This document shows, one piece after another, positions 9,443 through 18,022 of a DNA stretch of 64,000 nt (position 1 is the stretch's first letter; each line of letters begins with the position of its first letter). Both the position numbers and the translations under genes were made by a program. This DNA is from Aeromonas bivalvium (lineage in GTDB: Bacteria > Pseudomonadota > Gammaproteobacteria > Enterobacterales > Aeromonadaceae): assembly GCF_000819765.1 (NCBI RefSeq), contig NZ_CDBT01000044.1, forward strand, positions 3,565 to 67,564, written 5' to 3'. The notes beneath the pieces were generated by a model. The model had not been told where the DNA came from. It searched no databases and was given only the letters and a program-made list of their open reading frames with translations.

Positions 9443-9880
9443 TCACTGGCCTGTCAGTGCCATATGCAGCAACGGATAAGGCTTGCCCTGCCCGTCTTGC
9501 GCCGAGCGGCCCACCACCTCGAAGCCCAGGCGGCGATAAAAGCCGAGGGCCGGCTCATTTTGCTCGTTGACGTCCACCCGGCTCGCCCCCAGACGGTGGA
9601 CGGCATCGGCCACCAGCAGGCGACCAATCCCGCGCCCGTGCGCCTCGGGGTCGACAAAGAGCATCTCGATATTGCCCTCGTGTACCCCGCAAAAACCGGT
9701 TATCCCCTCCCTGTCACGGGCGCAGGTGAGGGTCACCGCATCGAAGTAGTGGGCCAGGATGAGCTCGCGCAGGCTCGCTATCTCCTCCTCTGGCAAGAAA
9801 TGGTGAGTGCCGCGCACCGACGCCTCCCAAAGCGCGATCAGGGTCGGATAATCCCCGCGCCCTGCCTGTTCCAGTCTCAT
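9443..9880 (-). CDS. GNAT-family N-acetyltransferase
   Basis: A 145-residue single GNAT domain. The acetyl-CoA pyrophosphate loop is visible as EAHGRGIGRLLVADAV, and the C-terminal GFYRRLGFEVVGRSAQD is typical of small-molecule or protein acetyltransferases. The substrate is unknown. It overlaps nothing and lies 7 bp downstream of a second GNAT gene on the same strand, so the two are probably co-transcribed. Confidence 0.88.
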   Translation of the reverse strand: MRLEQAGRGDYPTLIALWEASVRGTHHFLPEEEIASLRELILAHYFDAVTLTCARDREGITGFCGVHEGNIEMLFVDPEAHGRGIGRLLVADAVHRLGASRVDVNEQNEPALGFYRRLGFEVVGRSAQDGQGKPYPLLHMALTGQ

Positions 9881-9887
9881 CGTCTGT

Positions 9888-10376
9888 TCACTCTATAGCT
9901 CCATGGTGCCGAGCCTGTCCAGCCGCCATGGCGTCGGCCTGCTTGATGACAAAACCCTTCTCGATGCCCGCCTTGAAGCCCAGCTTTTCATAGAGGCGGT
10001 GGGCCTCGTCTCGCCCCTCCCCCGACAGCAGCATCACCTTGTAACAATCCAGCTCCCAGGCCAGGGAGAGCGCCTGTTCAAGCACCTTCTGGCTCAACCC
10101 CTGGCGCCGAAACGCAGAGGCCGTCACCACATGCTCTATGATGGCAAAGGGCCTGCCGCCGTTGGTCAGGGTCGGGATCACCCCGAGCTGGCAGGTGGCG
10201 GCGAGCTGGCCCGCCACCTCGGCCACCAGGATCCGCACCCCGGGCGCGGCCAGCAGCTGACTGAGCGCCGTCCTCGCCACCGATGCCGTCAACACGGGAT
10301 CCCGGGGCCTGAGCTCGGCGTAAAGGGTGAGCAAGCCCGCCAGATCCTGCTCCCTGCACTCTCTGATCACCACCAT
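9888..10376 (-). CDS. GNAT-family N-acetyltransferase
   Basis: A 162-residue GNAT domain starting MVVIRECREQDLAGLLTLY. The acetyl-CoA loop is RRQGLSQKVLEQALSLAW, followed by SGEGRDEAHRLYEKLGFKAG. The open frame extends to 10562, but the extra 62 residues overlap ynfA and are not GNAT-like, so the ATG at 10376 was taken. The close spacing to the downstream GNAT gene and to the upstream ynfA suggests a three-gene transcript ynfA-GNAT-GNAT. Confidence 0.87.
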   Translation of the reverse strand: MVVIRECREQDLAGLLTLYAELRPRDPVLTASVARTALSQLLAAPGVRILVAEVAGQLAATCQLGVIPTLTNGGRPFAIIEHVVTASAFRRQGLSQKVLEQALSLAWELDCYKVMLLSGEGRDEAHRLYEKLGFKAGIEKGFVIKQADAMAAGQARHHGAIE

Positions 10377-10407
10377 GGCAATCCTCCTGATCTTCTGGCC
10401 CCTCGCC

Positions 10408-10743
10408 CTATGCGGATCTGGGGGCAAACATGATGATGGCCATGCCGAGCAAGGCCACCCCGGAACCGACCCAGTCCCAGAGGGTGGGTCTGATGCCATC
10501 CACCGCCCAGAGCCAGAGGATGGCGACGAAGACATAGACGCCGCCATAGGCGGCATAGACACGGCCGGCGGCGGTGGGATGCAGGGAGAGCAGCCAGGAA
10601 AAGAGGGCCAGGCTCAATCCCGCCGGCAGCAGCAGCCAGACGCTGCGCCCCTGGGTCAGCCACAGATAGGGCAGATAGCAGCCGACGATCTCGGCCACTG
10701 CTGTGATCAGAAACAAGCCGATCGTTTTGAACTCCAGCATCAT
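10408..10743 (-). CDS. ynfA: YnfA family (UPF0060) small membrane protein
   Basis: A 111-residue protein with four hydrophobic helices. It carries the UPF0060 hallmarks [13 protein letters not shown] and [20 protein letters not shown]. YnfA is an SMR-like inner-membrane protein reported to contribute to efflux of cationic compounds. A second ATG at 10740 is also possible. It is the first gene of a likely minus-strand trio. Confidence 0.93.
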   Translation of the reverse strand: MMLEFKTIGLFLITAVAEIVGCYLPYLWLTQGRSVWLLLPAGLSLALFSWLLSLHPTAAGRVYAAYGGVYVFVAILWLWAVDGIRPTLWDWVGSGVALLGMAIIMFAPRSA

Positions 10744-10869
10744 GGGTCTCTAACAAGGGGGCGACAAGGGCTGAATGTTAAAACAACCCATTGGGGTATG
10801 TCAGCACTGCGACGGCGCAGGCCAGGAGGAAGGAGAGCCTTCCCCCACGGGCGCGGGGGAAGGGAGGCG

Positions 10870-11715
10870 TCAACGGACCCTGACCGCCTGCAGCAGGGCA
10901 GAGACATCCGGGCCAAAGGTTCGGCTGCCAATGGCCTCGCGAATATCCGCTTCGTCGTAACGGCTGGCGGGGTAGACCAGCACGCAGGCGGTGTCGCCGG
11001 GCATGAGGAAGTGAGTCTCGCCAAAGGGGGTATAACGGGTGGCGCCTATGCTTATGAGGGCGTGGGCCGGGCGCCCCGCCTGGGCCAGCAGCCCCTGGAT
11101 ATGCTCGGCCGGGCCTTCGTCCTGCTGATGGTTGAACTTGTCGATGGCCCACGCCAGCAACTGACCGTGGAAGTAGCTGTAGTCCACCGCCGCGCTGTCG
11201 ACGCCATAGGGGTGCAGCTCCCCGTCCCGCTCCAGATAGCAGGCGATGCGGTAGTCATCAAGCTCGCAACCCGGGGCAAAGTGGGTCAGGGGCAGCAGGT
11301 TCGCGGCCAGCCCCTTGCTCTGCTCCCCCCAGTTCTTCTTCTCGCTGATCTTTTTGGCATTGGGGCGACGGATGGAGCAGTCATTGTAGGCGCCAAACGC
11401 CCTGGGATGGATGGCCACCACCTGCTCCCCCGCGTACTCCAGCTCGCACCAGAGTGCCACCTCGGGTTCAATCTGCACCTTCTCGTCCCCGCTCACCGCC
11501 GCCTCCGGCAGCAAGATGGCCTCGCCGCTCAAGGGAAAGACCCCGAGCTGGCCCGGATGGTTCGGCACATAGAAGGGGAACAGCGCCTTGGGGGCGACCT
11601 TGTCGTCAACCTTGACGGCGACGAAGTCCGCCGCCTCGCCGGCCTGCTCCAGATGGCCGGCGAAGTTGCCCGCCACCCCGAGTCCGATGAACTTGCTCTG
11701 TGCTGTGACTCGCAT
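10870..11715 (-). CDS. DUF5718 family protein of unknown function
   Basis: A 281-residue soluble protein beginning MRVTAQSKFIGLGVAGNFAG. It matches the DUF5718 pattern by recall (FVAVKVDDKVAPKALFPFYVP, ALVHISIGA-like segment, DGDKACVL-type end). No signal peptide, membrane helix or familiar catalytic motif is evident; the fold may be related to fumarylacetoacetase-like proteins, but this is a guess. The frame is open to 11982, but the 89 upstream residues are low-complexity and lack conservation. It is monocistronic and divergent from a Nudix gene. Confidence 0.75.
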   Translation of the reverse strand: MRVTAQSKFIGLGVAGNFAGHLEQAGEAADFVAVKVDDKVAPKALFPFYVPNHPGQLGVFPLSGEAILLPEAAVSGDEKVQIEPEVALWCELEYAGEQVVAIHPRAFGAYNDCSIRRPNAKKISEKKNWGEQSKGLAANLLPLTHFAPGCELDDYRIACYLERDGELHPYGVDSAAVDYSYFHGQLLAWAIDKFNHQQDEGPAEHIQGLLAQAGRPAHALISIGATRYTPFGETHFLMPGDTACVLVYPASRYDEADIREAIGSRTFGPDVSALLQAVRVR

Positions 11716-12001
11716 CTCTCTACATCCTCTCTTGTCGCACCCGGGAAATTCACGACCATGACGCCGGGCAACTACCGCTAAAGTGGCAGGAATTAAACCA
11801 CAGCAGCCGGGCCCCGCCCAGTGCGGGGACCCCATCCTGTGCGCCAGGGCGAACTTTGAGCACTCTCCGGCGGCGCCCCCTGCCCGGAAACACACTGTTT
11901 CCAGCCGGCCCCCGTCTTCCCCTTGGGCCGGTGCGCCAACTTTGTTAGGCTGCCCCTCATCCCCTGCCCCCATGGGCATCATGACTCAAGAGGAAAAGGC
12001 C

Positions 12002-12400
12002 ATGACCCAGATAGACAAGCTCGCCTGGTTGGCAATCCGGGATCGCCGCTTGCTGTGCGTGCGCTCCCACGGCAAGACGCTCTTTTATATCCCGGGCGGC
12101 AAGCGCGACCCCGGCGAGAGCGATCAGGCGGCGCTGCTGCGGGAAATCACCGAGGAGCTGACCGTGCGCCTCTCCCCCGCCTCCCTGCGCCTGGCGGGGG
12201 ATTTCGAAGCCCAGGCCGATGGCAAGCAGGCGGGCGTCAGGGTGCGGCTGCGCTGCTTCTTTGGCGAGGGAGAGGGCACGCCCACCCCGGCCGCCGAGAT
12301 TGCCGAGCTGGCCTGGCTCACGAGCCAGGATAGCCATCGCCTCTCCCCCTCCGCCGCCCTGGTGATGGCCTGGTTGCGGCAGCAGGATCTGATCGACTGA
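12002..12400 (+). CDS. Nudix hydrolase
   Basis: A 132-residue Nudix protein. The Nudix box GX5EX7REUXEEXGU is nearly complete at residues 32-54 (GGKRDPGESDQAALLREITE then EL), with a threonine where the last glycine is usual. It presumably cleaves a nucleoside diphosphate derivative using Mg2+. The ATG at 12002 follows AGAGGAAAAGGCC; the open frame begins at 11783 without coding character. It faces away from the DUF5718 gene. Confidence 0.88.
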   Translation: MTQIDKLAWLAIRDRRLLCVRSHGKTLFYIPGGKRDPGESDQAALLREITEELTVRLSPASLRLAGDFEAQADGKQAGVRVRLRCFFGEGEGTPTPAAEIAELAWLTSQDSHRLSPSAALVMAWLRQQDLID

Positions 12401-12534
12401 CCTTGACCGCCCATCCTGGGCAAGGGCGCGCCTCCCTCGACAAGGGGAAGAGTGGCTTGTTATAACTGGCGTTTCCCGACGCGACGCGGCGCGCCATTGT
12501 GCGCCCCCAGCCACCACAGCCAAGGAGAGCATGG

Positions 12535-13110
12535 ATGCCCGACCCCTCCTCAACCAGGACGATACCTGCCCAGCATAGCCACCCGGCCGCCCCCTGCCGC
12601 TGCGTGCCCCTGACCACCCTGACCGAATACGAGCCCGCCCTGATCCGGCTGCTGCAGGAGGTGGTCGCCGATGGCGCCTCCATCGGCTTTCTGCCGCCCC
12701 TGTCCGAGCAAGCAGCCAGGCGCTATTGGCAAGGGGTCGAGCAGGATCTGCAAGGGGGGCGTCGGCTCTGGCTGGCCCTGGCAGCAGCCGAGCAGGGAGG
12801 CGCCGTGCTCGGCACGGTGCAGCTCTCCCTGTGCACCAAGGCCAACGGCCGCCACAGGGCCGAGGTGGAGAAGCTCATGGTCTCCCCCACGGCCCGGGGG
12901 CTGGGGACAGGCCGCGCCCTGATGGCCGCCATGGAACAAGGGGCCCGGGAGGCCGGGCGCACCCTGCTGGTGCTGGACACCCGGGTCGGCGACATCGCCT
13001 CCACCCTCTACCGCAAGCTGGGCTACCTGGCGGCGGGACAGATCCCGGATTTTGCAATCAATGACGATGGCAGCCTGGCGGCGACCCAGTTCTTCTACAA
13101 GCCGCTCTGA
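12535..13110 (+). CDS. GNAT-family N-acetyltransferase
   Basis: A 191-residue protein with a GNAT domain in its C-terminal two thirds: AEVEKLMVSPTARGLGTGRA is the acetyl-CoA motif, and LYRKLGYLAAGQIPDFAI the usual C-terminal strand. AAGGAG at 12522-12527 supports the ATG at 12535 over a GTG at 12499. Family members with this arrangement acetylate small amines or antibiotics; no substrate can be assigned. A terminator follows. Confidence 0.87.
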   Translation: MPDPSSTRTIPAQHSHPAAPCRCVPLTTLTEYEPALIRLLQEVVADGASIGFLPPLSEQAARRYWQGVEQDLQGGRRLWLALAAAEQGGAVLGTVQLSLCTKANGRHRAEVEKLMVSPTARGLGTGRALMAAMEQGAREAGRTLLVLDTRVGDIASTLYRKLGYLAAGQIPDFAINDDGSLAATQFFYKPL

Positions 13111-13140
13111 GGGGCGAGAAGCCCAAAGGCCCGACGCAAC

Positions 13141-13164
13141 AAGGCCAGCCCCGAGGCTGGCCTT
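13141..13164 (+). terminator. Rho-independent terminator after the GNAT gene
   Basis: Ten-base stem AAGGCCAGCC / GGCTGGCCTT around CCGA, followed by GTTTAT. Confidence 0.85.
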
Positions 13165-13224
13165 GTTTATTGGCGCACTCACTGCTCAAATGGCCCCTTC
13201 ATCCGAAGACGACAAGGAGCCCTC

Positions 13225-13518
13225 ATGATATTGGAAGTCGCCCCGCTGCAGATCATCCCGGGCCAGGCTGCCGCCTTCGAGCAGGCATTCGCGCAGGCCC
13301 AGCGCATCATCAGCACCCTGCCCGGTTACGCCGGCCACCAGCTGCAACGCTCACTGACCGACTCACACCGCTACCTGTTGCTGGTCAACTGGCAACGGCT
13401 CGAGGATCATACCCAGGGCTTTCGCGGCTCCCCCCAGTACCAGGAGTGGAAGGCGCTGCTCCATCACTTCTACGATCCCTTCCCCACCGTGGAGCATTTT
13501 CAGGCGGTAGAACCTTGA
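13225..13518 (+). CDS. Antibiotic biosynthesis monooxygenase (ABM)-domain protein
   Basis: A 97-residue dimeric alpha-beta barrel protein: MILEVAPLQIIPGQAAAFEQ, GYAGHQLQRSLTDSHRYLLL and the C-terminal HFYDPFPTVEHFQ are typical of ABM/YgiN-like small oxygenases and detoxification proteins. The ATG follows AAGGAG. It is convergent with pdxY. No substrate is inferable. Confidence 0.87.
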   Translation: MILEVAPLQIIPGQAAAFEQAFAQAQRIISTLPGYAGHQLQRSLTDSHRYLLLVNWQRLEDHTQGFRGSPQYQEWKALLHHFYDPFPTVEHFQAVEP

Positions 13519-13556
13519 TCAGCCAAGGATGAGCTTGGTAGATCACGGTTGCGGCA

Positions 13557-14432
13557 TCAGGCCAGCTCGCCTGCCAGGCGCTCGGCCCTGTGGACTATCC
13601 GGGGGTCGGTGAAAGCCTCCTGGGCCGCGATCAGCTGCAACTCGTAGGCATCCGCCTGCCAGGTGTGACGCAGCACGGCGTCCACCGCGGCATTGGTGCG
13701 CTCAAACGCCGCCACCCCATCAAACCCCGCCTGCAGGTTGGCCAGCATCAGGGCGCTGATGAGATCCCCCACCCCCACCGGCTGGCGGGCAAACTCGTAG
13801 AGCGGCCGGGCGATGAGATAATCCCCCTCGGGGGTGGCCAGCAGCATCTCGAAACGGCCTGGATCGCTGGCGGCGCGCCCCAGGTGCTTGACCAGCACCA
13901 TCTTCACCCCCTTGTCCAGCAACTGGTGGGCGGCGGCCCGGGTCTGGGCCAGGGTCGTCAGGCGGCAATCGCACAGGGTTTCCAGCTCCAGCAGGTTGGG
14001 GGCCAGGATGTCCGCCACCGGCAGCGCCTGCTCGGTGAGAAAACGGGTCACGCCGGGGGCGACGATGCATCCCTTCTCCGGGTGGCCCATCACGGGATCG
14101 CAAAAATAGATGGCCGCCGGATTGGCCGCCTTGACCGCCGCGACCACCGCCAGGATCTCGCTCCCCTGCTCCGCCGATCCCAGGTAGCCGCTCAGTACCG
14201 CATCGCAGTGCCCCAGCACCTCGATATCCATCAGCCCCTGGCAAAGGGCGCTGATATGGCCGGCGGGCATCGCCATCCCCTGCCAGCCCGCCGCGTACTG
14301 GGTGTGATTGGAAAACTGCACCGTGTTGACGGGCCAGACCTCCATGCCGAGACGGCGCATGGGAAAGACGGCGGCGCTGTTGCCGGCACAGCCAAATACC
14401 ACGTGGGACTGGATAGAGAGAATTCGCTTCAT
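13557..14432 (-). CDS. pdxY: Pyridoxal kinase PdxY
   Basis: A 291-residue ribokinase-superfamily enzyme that phosphorylates pyridoxal in vitamin B6 salvage. It has the PdxY N-terminus [20 protein letters not shown], substrate-loop [20 protein letters not shown], and the catalytic anion-hole motif [18 protein letters not shown]. The length is normal (about 287). The 185-bp gap to yciU holds both divergent promoters. Confidence 0.95.
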   Translation of the reverse strand: MKRILSIQSHVVFGCAGNSAAVFPMRRLGMEVWPVNTVQFSNHTQYAAGWQGMAMPAGHISALCQGLMDIEVLGHCDAVLSGYLGSAEQGSEILAVVAAVKAANPAAIYFCDPVMGHPEKGCIVAPGVTRFLTEQALPVADILAPNLLELETLCDCRLTTLAQTRAAAHQLLDKGVKMVLVKHLGRAASDPGRFEMLLATPEGDYLIARPLYEFARQPVGVGDLISALMLANLQAGFDGVAAFERTNAAVDAVLRHTWQADAYELQLIAAQEAFTDPRIVHRAERLAGELA

Positions 14433-14617
14433 GGCAAGACTCGAAGAGAGAGAAGAAGAGGGCGCAATATAACGGATGCAGGGTGCCTGCGGCCAGGGTC
14501 TGCGTGCCCGCCAGGAGGTGCTCTTGTCTCTGGCGACTATTTATGAGGGCCCGACTCTGTGGTTTAATGGCGCCGCGCGCCCCGGGCGCCCCCTTACCGT
14601 CATCAATCGGAACGCTT

Positions 14618-14938
14618 ATGTCCACACAGCAACACAGTGTCGAAACCCTGCTCAATACCGCCCTCGAACTCTTCATGGAGCTCGCCTCCGACAACCTGCC
14701 CGAGCACGAGATAGCCCTGTTCAATCAGGCGTTCAACGAGCGCGGCCTGCTGGCCGAGACCGAGCCCGGCGACGACTGGGACGGGGATGTGGGCTTCGAG
14801 GTGACGGACGCCGACTACGCCGAGATCTGGGTGGGTCTGGAGAACAGCGAGCAGGAGGTCGAGCACCTGTTCGCCCGCATGCTGATCGCCCGCGCCGTGG
14901 ATGAGAAGTTCTGCCACATCGAATGGCTGCCTGACTGA
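14618..14938 (+). CDS. yciU: DUF440 (YciU/HI1450) dsDNA-mimic-like protein
   Basis: A strongly acidic 106-residue protein that closely follows E. coli YciU and H. influenzae HI1450: ELFMELASDNL, FNQAFNERGL, DDWDGDVGFEV, YAEIWVGL and a terminal CHIEWLPD. HI1450 has been proposed to mimic double-stranded DNA and contact HU. The ATG at 14618 gives the family N-terminus; the upstream open frame is not conserved. mtgA starts 42 bp downstream, so the two may share a transcript. A second, diverged member lies at 16020. Confidence 0.88.
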   Translation: MSTQQHSVETLLNTALELFMELASDNLPEHEIALFNQAFNERGLLAETEPGDDWDGDVGFEVTDADYAEIWVGLENSEQEVEHLFARMLIARAVDEKFCHIEWLPD

Positions 14939-14980
14939 GCCCTGGATGAAGCCCCCTCTCTCCCCTGACGCGAGCCTGCC

Positions 14981-15664
14981 ATGCTGAGCTGGTTGTGGCG
15001 CATCCTGCTTGGCGCCCTGCTGCTGTCGGTGGCCCTGGTGGCCCTGCTGGGGTGGGTCGATCCCCCCACCTGGAGCTGGCGCATCCAGCGCGCCATCTCG
15101 CCGCCGGCCCCCATCAAACAGGTGATGCACCAATGGGTCAGCCTGGACGCCATCTCCCCCCAGCTGCAGCTGGCGGTGGTGGCGGCCGAAGATCAGCATT
15201 TTCCCGATCACAACGGCTTTGACATGGCCGCCATCAGCGCGGCCTGGCAGCACAACGAGCAGGGGGGGCGGGTGCGCGGCGCCAGCACCCTCAGCCAGCA
15301 GACCGCCAAGAACCTCTTCATGTGGGACGATCGCAGTTTCGTGCGCAAGGGGCTGGAGGCCTGGTTCACCCTGTTGATGGAGCTGGGTTGGGACAAGGCC
15401 CGCATTCTGGAGGTCTATCTCAACATCGTCGAGTTCGGCCCCGGCATCTATGGCGCCGAGGCCGCCGCCAGACACTACTTTGGCAAGCCTGCCATACGCC
15501 TCACCCGCTATGAGGCCTCCCTGCTGGCGGCGGCGCTGCCCAACCCCTGGCGTTATCGGGTCTCGCCCCCCTCCCCCTATGTGGCCAAGCGGGCAACCTG
15601 GATCCGTCGCCAGATGAGTCAGCTGGGTCAGGTCACCCTGAATCGGGTACACGAGGCGAACTGA
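14981..15664 (+). CDS. mtgA: Monofunctional biosynthetic peptidoglycan transglycosylase
   Basis: A 227-residue GT51 glycosyltransferase anchored by one N-terminal helix (residues about 3-25). Catalytic-site motifs [12 protein letters not shown] and [14 protein letters not shown] are intact, as is [20 protein letters not shown]. It polymerises lipid II into glycan strands in the periplasm and has no transpeptidase domain. It is sandwiched between two DUF440 genes. Confidence 0.95.
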   Translation: MLSWLWRILLGALLLSVALVALLGWVDPPTWSWRIQRAISPPAPIKQVMHQWVSLDAISPQLQLAVVAAEDQHFPDHNGFDMAAISAAWQHNEQGGRVRGASTLSQQTAKNLFMWDDRSFVRKGLEAWFTLLMELGWDKARILEVYLNIVEFGPGIYGAEAAARHYFGKPAIRLTRYEASLLAAALPNPWRYRVSPPSPYVAKRATWIRRQMSQLGQVTLNRVHEAN

Positions 15665-16019
15665 CTTCCCCCGGGGTCGGCTGCGCCGGGCTAGCCGGGC
15701 CCAGATGGCCACCCACCGTATCCCGATGCAGGGGCAGATAGTGCCACCACCAGGTCTCTCGCCGCCGTCGGACACGCAACCGCTGACTTCGTCTCTTCAT
15801 CATGTCGCTCCCGAGGGACACATTCTCCGGCTATTACCATAGCGCCAGGGCGACGCGGCAACCAGCATACCGCTGGCCGCCGCCATCTCGCCGCGTCATC
15901 ATGGCCCCCTTGCCGATGTTCACGCCAACCCGGCGGGTCGCCCATCACAGCCCCGGCGCACTCGCCGCCAGCGCCATTCCTTGTTACAGTAGCGGGTCTC
16001 AAGCATCTGGAGTGATCTC
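15665..16019. other. 355-bp spacer between mtgA and the second DUF440 gene
   Basis: No convincing gene on either strand; the open frames here lack coding character. A G+C-rich inverted segment just after mtgA may end its transcript. The promoter of the following gene is presumably in the last 60 bp, where TTGTTACAG occurs. Confidence 0.5.
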
Positions 16020-16343
16020 ATGGAACAACGTACCCCGGATCAGCTGGTCGAATGGGCCTATGATCAGTTTCTCGAACAGGCGGCCGACATGCTGGCCCCC
16101 GAACAGATCGTCGACATTACCCTGGAGTTCGAAAAGCGCGGCGCCGTCGAGGCCACACTGCCCAATGCCGACTGGTCCCGCGAGCTGGGGGTGCCGGTGG
16201 ATCTGGAACGTTGGGCCGAGGTGTGGATAGGGCTGCTCGATCACCAGGAGGAGTTCGAGGTGATCTACGCCAGCTATCTGCTGCCCCGTCAACAGGACGA
16301 GCATGAGGTGCATGTGCGCTGGTTTCGTCACGAGCAGGCCTGA
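16020..16343 (+). CDS. Second DUF440 (HI1450-like) acidic protein
   Basis: A 107-residue acidic protein with the family's landmarks in order: WAYDQFLEQAADML, ITLEFEKRGAV, ADWSRELGVPVDLERWAEVW-IGL, and a C-terminal HEVHVRWFRHE. It clearly shares ancestry with the protein at 14618 but is more diverged and lacks the terminal CHIEW pattern. Many gammaproteobacteria have only one DUF440 gene (recalled, not checked). It starts after TCTGGAGTGATCTC and ends before a strong terminator. Confidence 0.8.
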   Translation: MEQRTPDQLVEWAYDQFLEQAADMLAPEQIVDITLEFEKRGAVEATLPNADWSRELGVPVDLERWAEVWIGLLDHQEEFEVIYASYLLPRQQDEHEVHVRWFRHEQA

Positions 16344-16362
16344 TCTCCTCCCCTCGGGATCG

Positions 16363-16390
16363 AAAAAGGGCGCCGCAAGGCGCCCTTTTT
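16363..16390. terminator. Bidirectional terminator
   Basis: Twelve-base perfect stem AAAAAGGGCGCC / GGCGCCCTTTTT around GCAA, between convergent genes ending at 16343 and 16416. Confidence 0.95.
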
Positions 16391-16415
16391 GGCTCTGGGA
16401 ACAGCAAGCCGCCGC

Positions 16416-16823
16416 TCAGCGAGCGTCCCTGGCCTCGATGGCCCGGACCAGGCAGGCCCGGCACCAGCAGGCCGGGGCCTCGCTCATGGCGATCGCGGGC
16501 AACTGGCTGCACCAGCAATCCCCGATCCCCTGACCCGCCGACAGGGCGCAATAGGCAGCGTCCCCGCACCCTGGACACAGATGGGTGCTCGCGGGCAGGT
16601 CCGCCTCCCTGGATGCCGCTTGCGCGCCTGTTCCCTGCGCCTCTGGCACCACCCTCACCACCCCCAGGGCCTGGCCTGTCGGCCGGGTCGCCAGGGTGGC
16701 CATGATGGCCAGCTGCTGCGCCTGGGTCAGGGTGGACCAGCTCGCTATCTCAGCGAGGGTGCGGCCACAGCCGAGGCAGCTGTCCCCCTCCAGCTTGCAG
16801 CGTCCCACGCAGGGGCTGGCCAT
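16416..16823 (-). CDS. DUF1289 domain fused to a cysteine-rich CWC-like domain
   Basis: A 135-residue cytoplasmic protein with two metal-binding-type halves. Residues 3-30 (CVGRCKLEGDSCLGCGRTLAEI, then ASW) are a DUF1289 domain. The C-terminal half has CPGCGDAAYC...CWC...CWCRACL, typical of cysteine-rich CWC proteins. A poorly conserved linker joins them. The start codon lies one base after the stop of the upstream CvfB-like gene (TGA-G-ATG), which implies translational coupling. The function is unknown; the cysteines suggest zinc or iron-sulfur binding. Confidence 0.78.
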   Translation of the reverse strand: MASPCVGRCKLEGDSCLGCGRTLAEIASWSTLTQAQQLAIMATLATRPTGQALGVVRVVPEAQGTGAQAASREADLPASTHLCPGCGDAAYCALSAGQGIGDCWCSQLPAIAMSEAPACWCRACLVRAIEARDAR

Positions 16824-16824
16824 C

Positions 16825-17703
16825 TCAGTCCTGCTCGCCTTGGGGGGCGGGCTCACCGCTCTGGGCCCCGCCGACCAGCCGGATACAGTTGGGTTCTATC
16901 TCGATCAGTCCCTGCTTGTAGAGGCCACCGATCGCCTTCTTGAAGGTGCCCTTGCTCATGGCCAGCAGCTTGTAGATGAGCTCGGGTTCGCTCTTGTCCC
17001 CCAGGGCCAGCTCGCCGCCCTGCTTGCGCAGTCGCGCCAGTATGGCGGTGCCGGCATCGTCCATCCGCTCGGTGATCCCCGGCTTTTGCAGGGTCAGATC
17101 CAGCTTGCCGTCGTCGCGTACCTGCTTGACCCAGGCGGTCTGGGGACGGCCCGTCATCACCCGGCCGAACACCTCGTTCTTGAACAGCATGCCGGGGTAG
17201 CGATCGTTGACCACCACCTTGATGCCAAGGGGGGTGTGTTCGCCGGGCAGAGCCGTCACCTGATCACCGACCTGGAAAGGGGGCCGCTCCTGGGAGAGGA
17301 AGCGTTCGATGCGGCTGGTTCCCACCATGCGCCCCTCGTTGTCGAGCATCAGATAGACCAGGTAGACATGGCCCACCTGCATCGGCTTGTTCTGCTCCCG
17401 GGTCGGCACGAACAGATCTTTCTTCATGCCCCAGTCGAGGAAGGCGCCGATCTTGTTGGCATTGACCACCTTGAGACCGGCCAGCTGGCCCACCATGGCA
17501 AACGGCTTGTCGGTGGTGATCACCGGCTCGCAATCGGCATCCAGATAGAGGAAGACGGCCACCTCATCTCCCTCGGCCACCCCTTCCGGCAGTTGACGCT
17601 TGGGCAGCAGCAACTCGCCATACTCGTCCCCGGCGGCGAGCCAGGCGCCCCTCTCTTCGAGTTCGATCACGGTGAGGGTGTTCATCTTGCCAATCTGTAT
17701 CAT
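16825..17703 (-). CDS. S1-domain RNA-binding protein, CvfB/YitL family
   Basis: A 292-residue protein matching the CvfB architecture: tandem S1-like OB domains (for example GELLLPKRQLPEGVAEGDEV and VNANKIGAFLDWGMKKDLFV) and a C-terminal winged-helix (LLAMSKGTFKKAIGGLYKQG). It is expected to bind RNA in the cytoplasm and affect gene expression. The ATG at 17703 gives the MIQIGKMNTL start; the frame upstream is not conserved. It is followed with one-base spacing by the cysteine-rich gene. Confidence 0.87.
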   Translation of the reverse strand: MIQIGKMNTLTVIELEERGAWLAAGDEYGELLLPKRQLPEGVAEGDEVAVFLYLDADCEPVITTDKPFAMVGQLAGLKVVNANKIGAFLDWGMKKDLFVPTREQNKPMQVGHVYLVYLMLDNEGRMVGTSRIERFLSQERPPFQVGDQVTALPGEHTPLGIKVVVNDRYPGMLFKNEVFGRVMTGRPQTAWVKQVRDDGKLDLTLQKPGITERMDDAGTAILARLRKQGGELALGDKSEPELIYKLLAMSKGTFKKAIGGLYKQGLIEIEPNCIRLVGGAQSGEPAPQGEQD

Positions 17704-18022
17704 GGTGCTCTCTTGTCTCTCGTGTTCACGGACAGTCTGTCCCCGGACCGCGTCCGGCTGGGGGCGCATCTTACCGCAAAGGGGCCCCCCCGGCCTAGTC
17801 TCTTGCGGCGCCAGGACGCCTTTCTTGCCTCGCCGGCGACACCCTCAGCGCCCCCGGGATCGTCATGAGTATCGCCGCCAGATTGCCGAACATGGCGACC
17901 GTTAGCCTAGCACTTGCTGCATTTCCCCCTCTTTTTGGTTAGACTGCGCCGCTATTTTCACTCGCAACCGGCCCCAAGCGCGCAGCCCAGCGGGCCCTTT
18001 CGCCATCGTCAGAGGAGCCGTG
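17704..18022. other. 319-bp divergent intergenic region
   Basis: It separates the CvfB-like gene (-) from the UPF0149-type gene (+). No ORF with coding character was seen. Promoters for both must be here, but no clear -35/-10 pair was recognised. AGAGGAG at 18011-18017 is the ribosome-binding site of the right-hand gene. Confidence 0.5.

Noticed and set aside
15691-16002. 103-codon minus-strand ORF in the mtgA downstream spacer
   Set aside because: No motif, no ribosome-binding site and composition typical of non-coding G+C-rich DNA.
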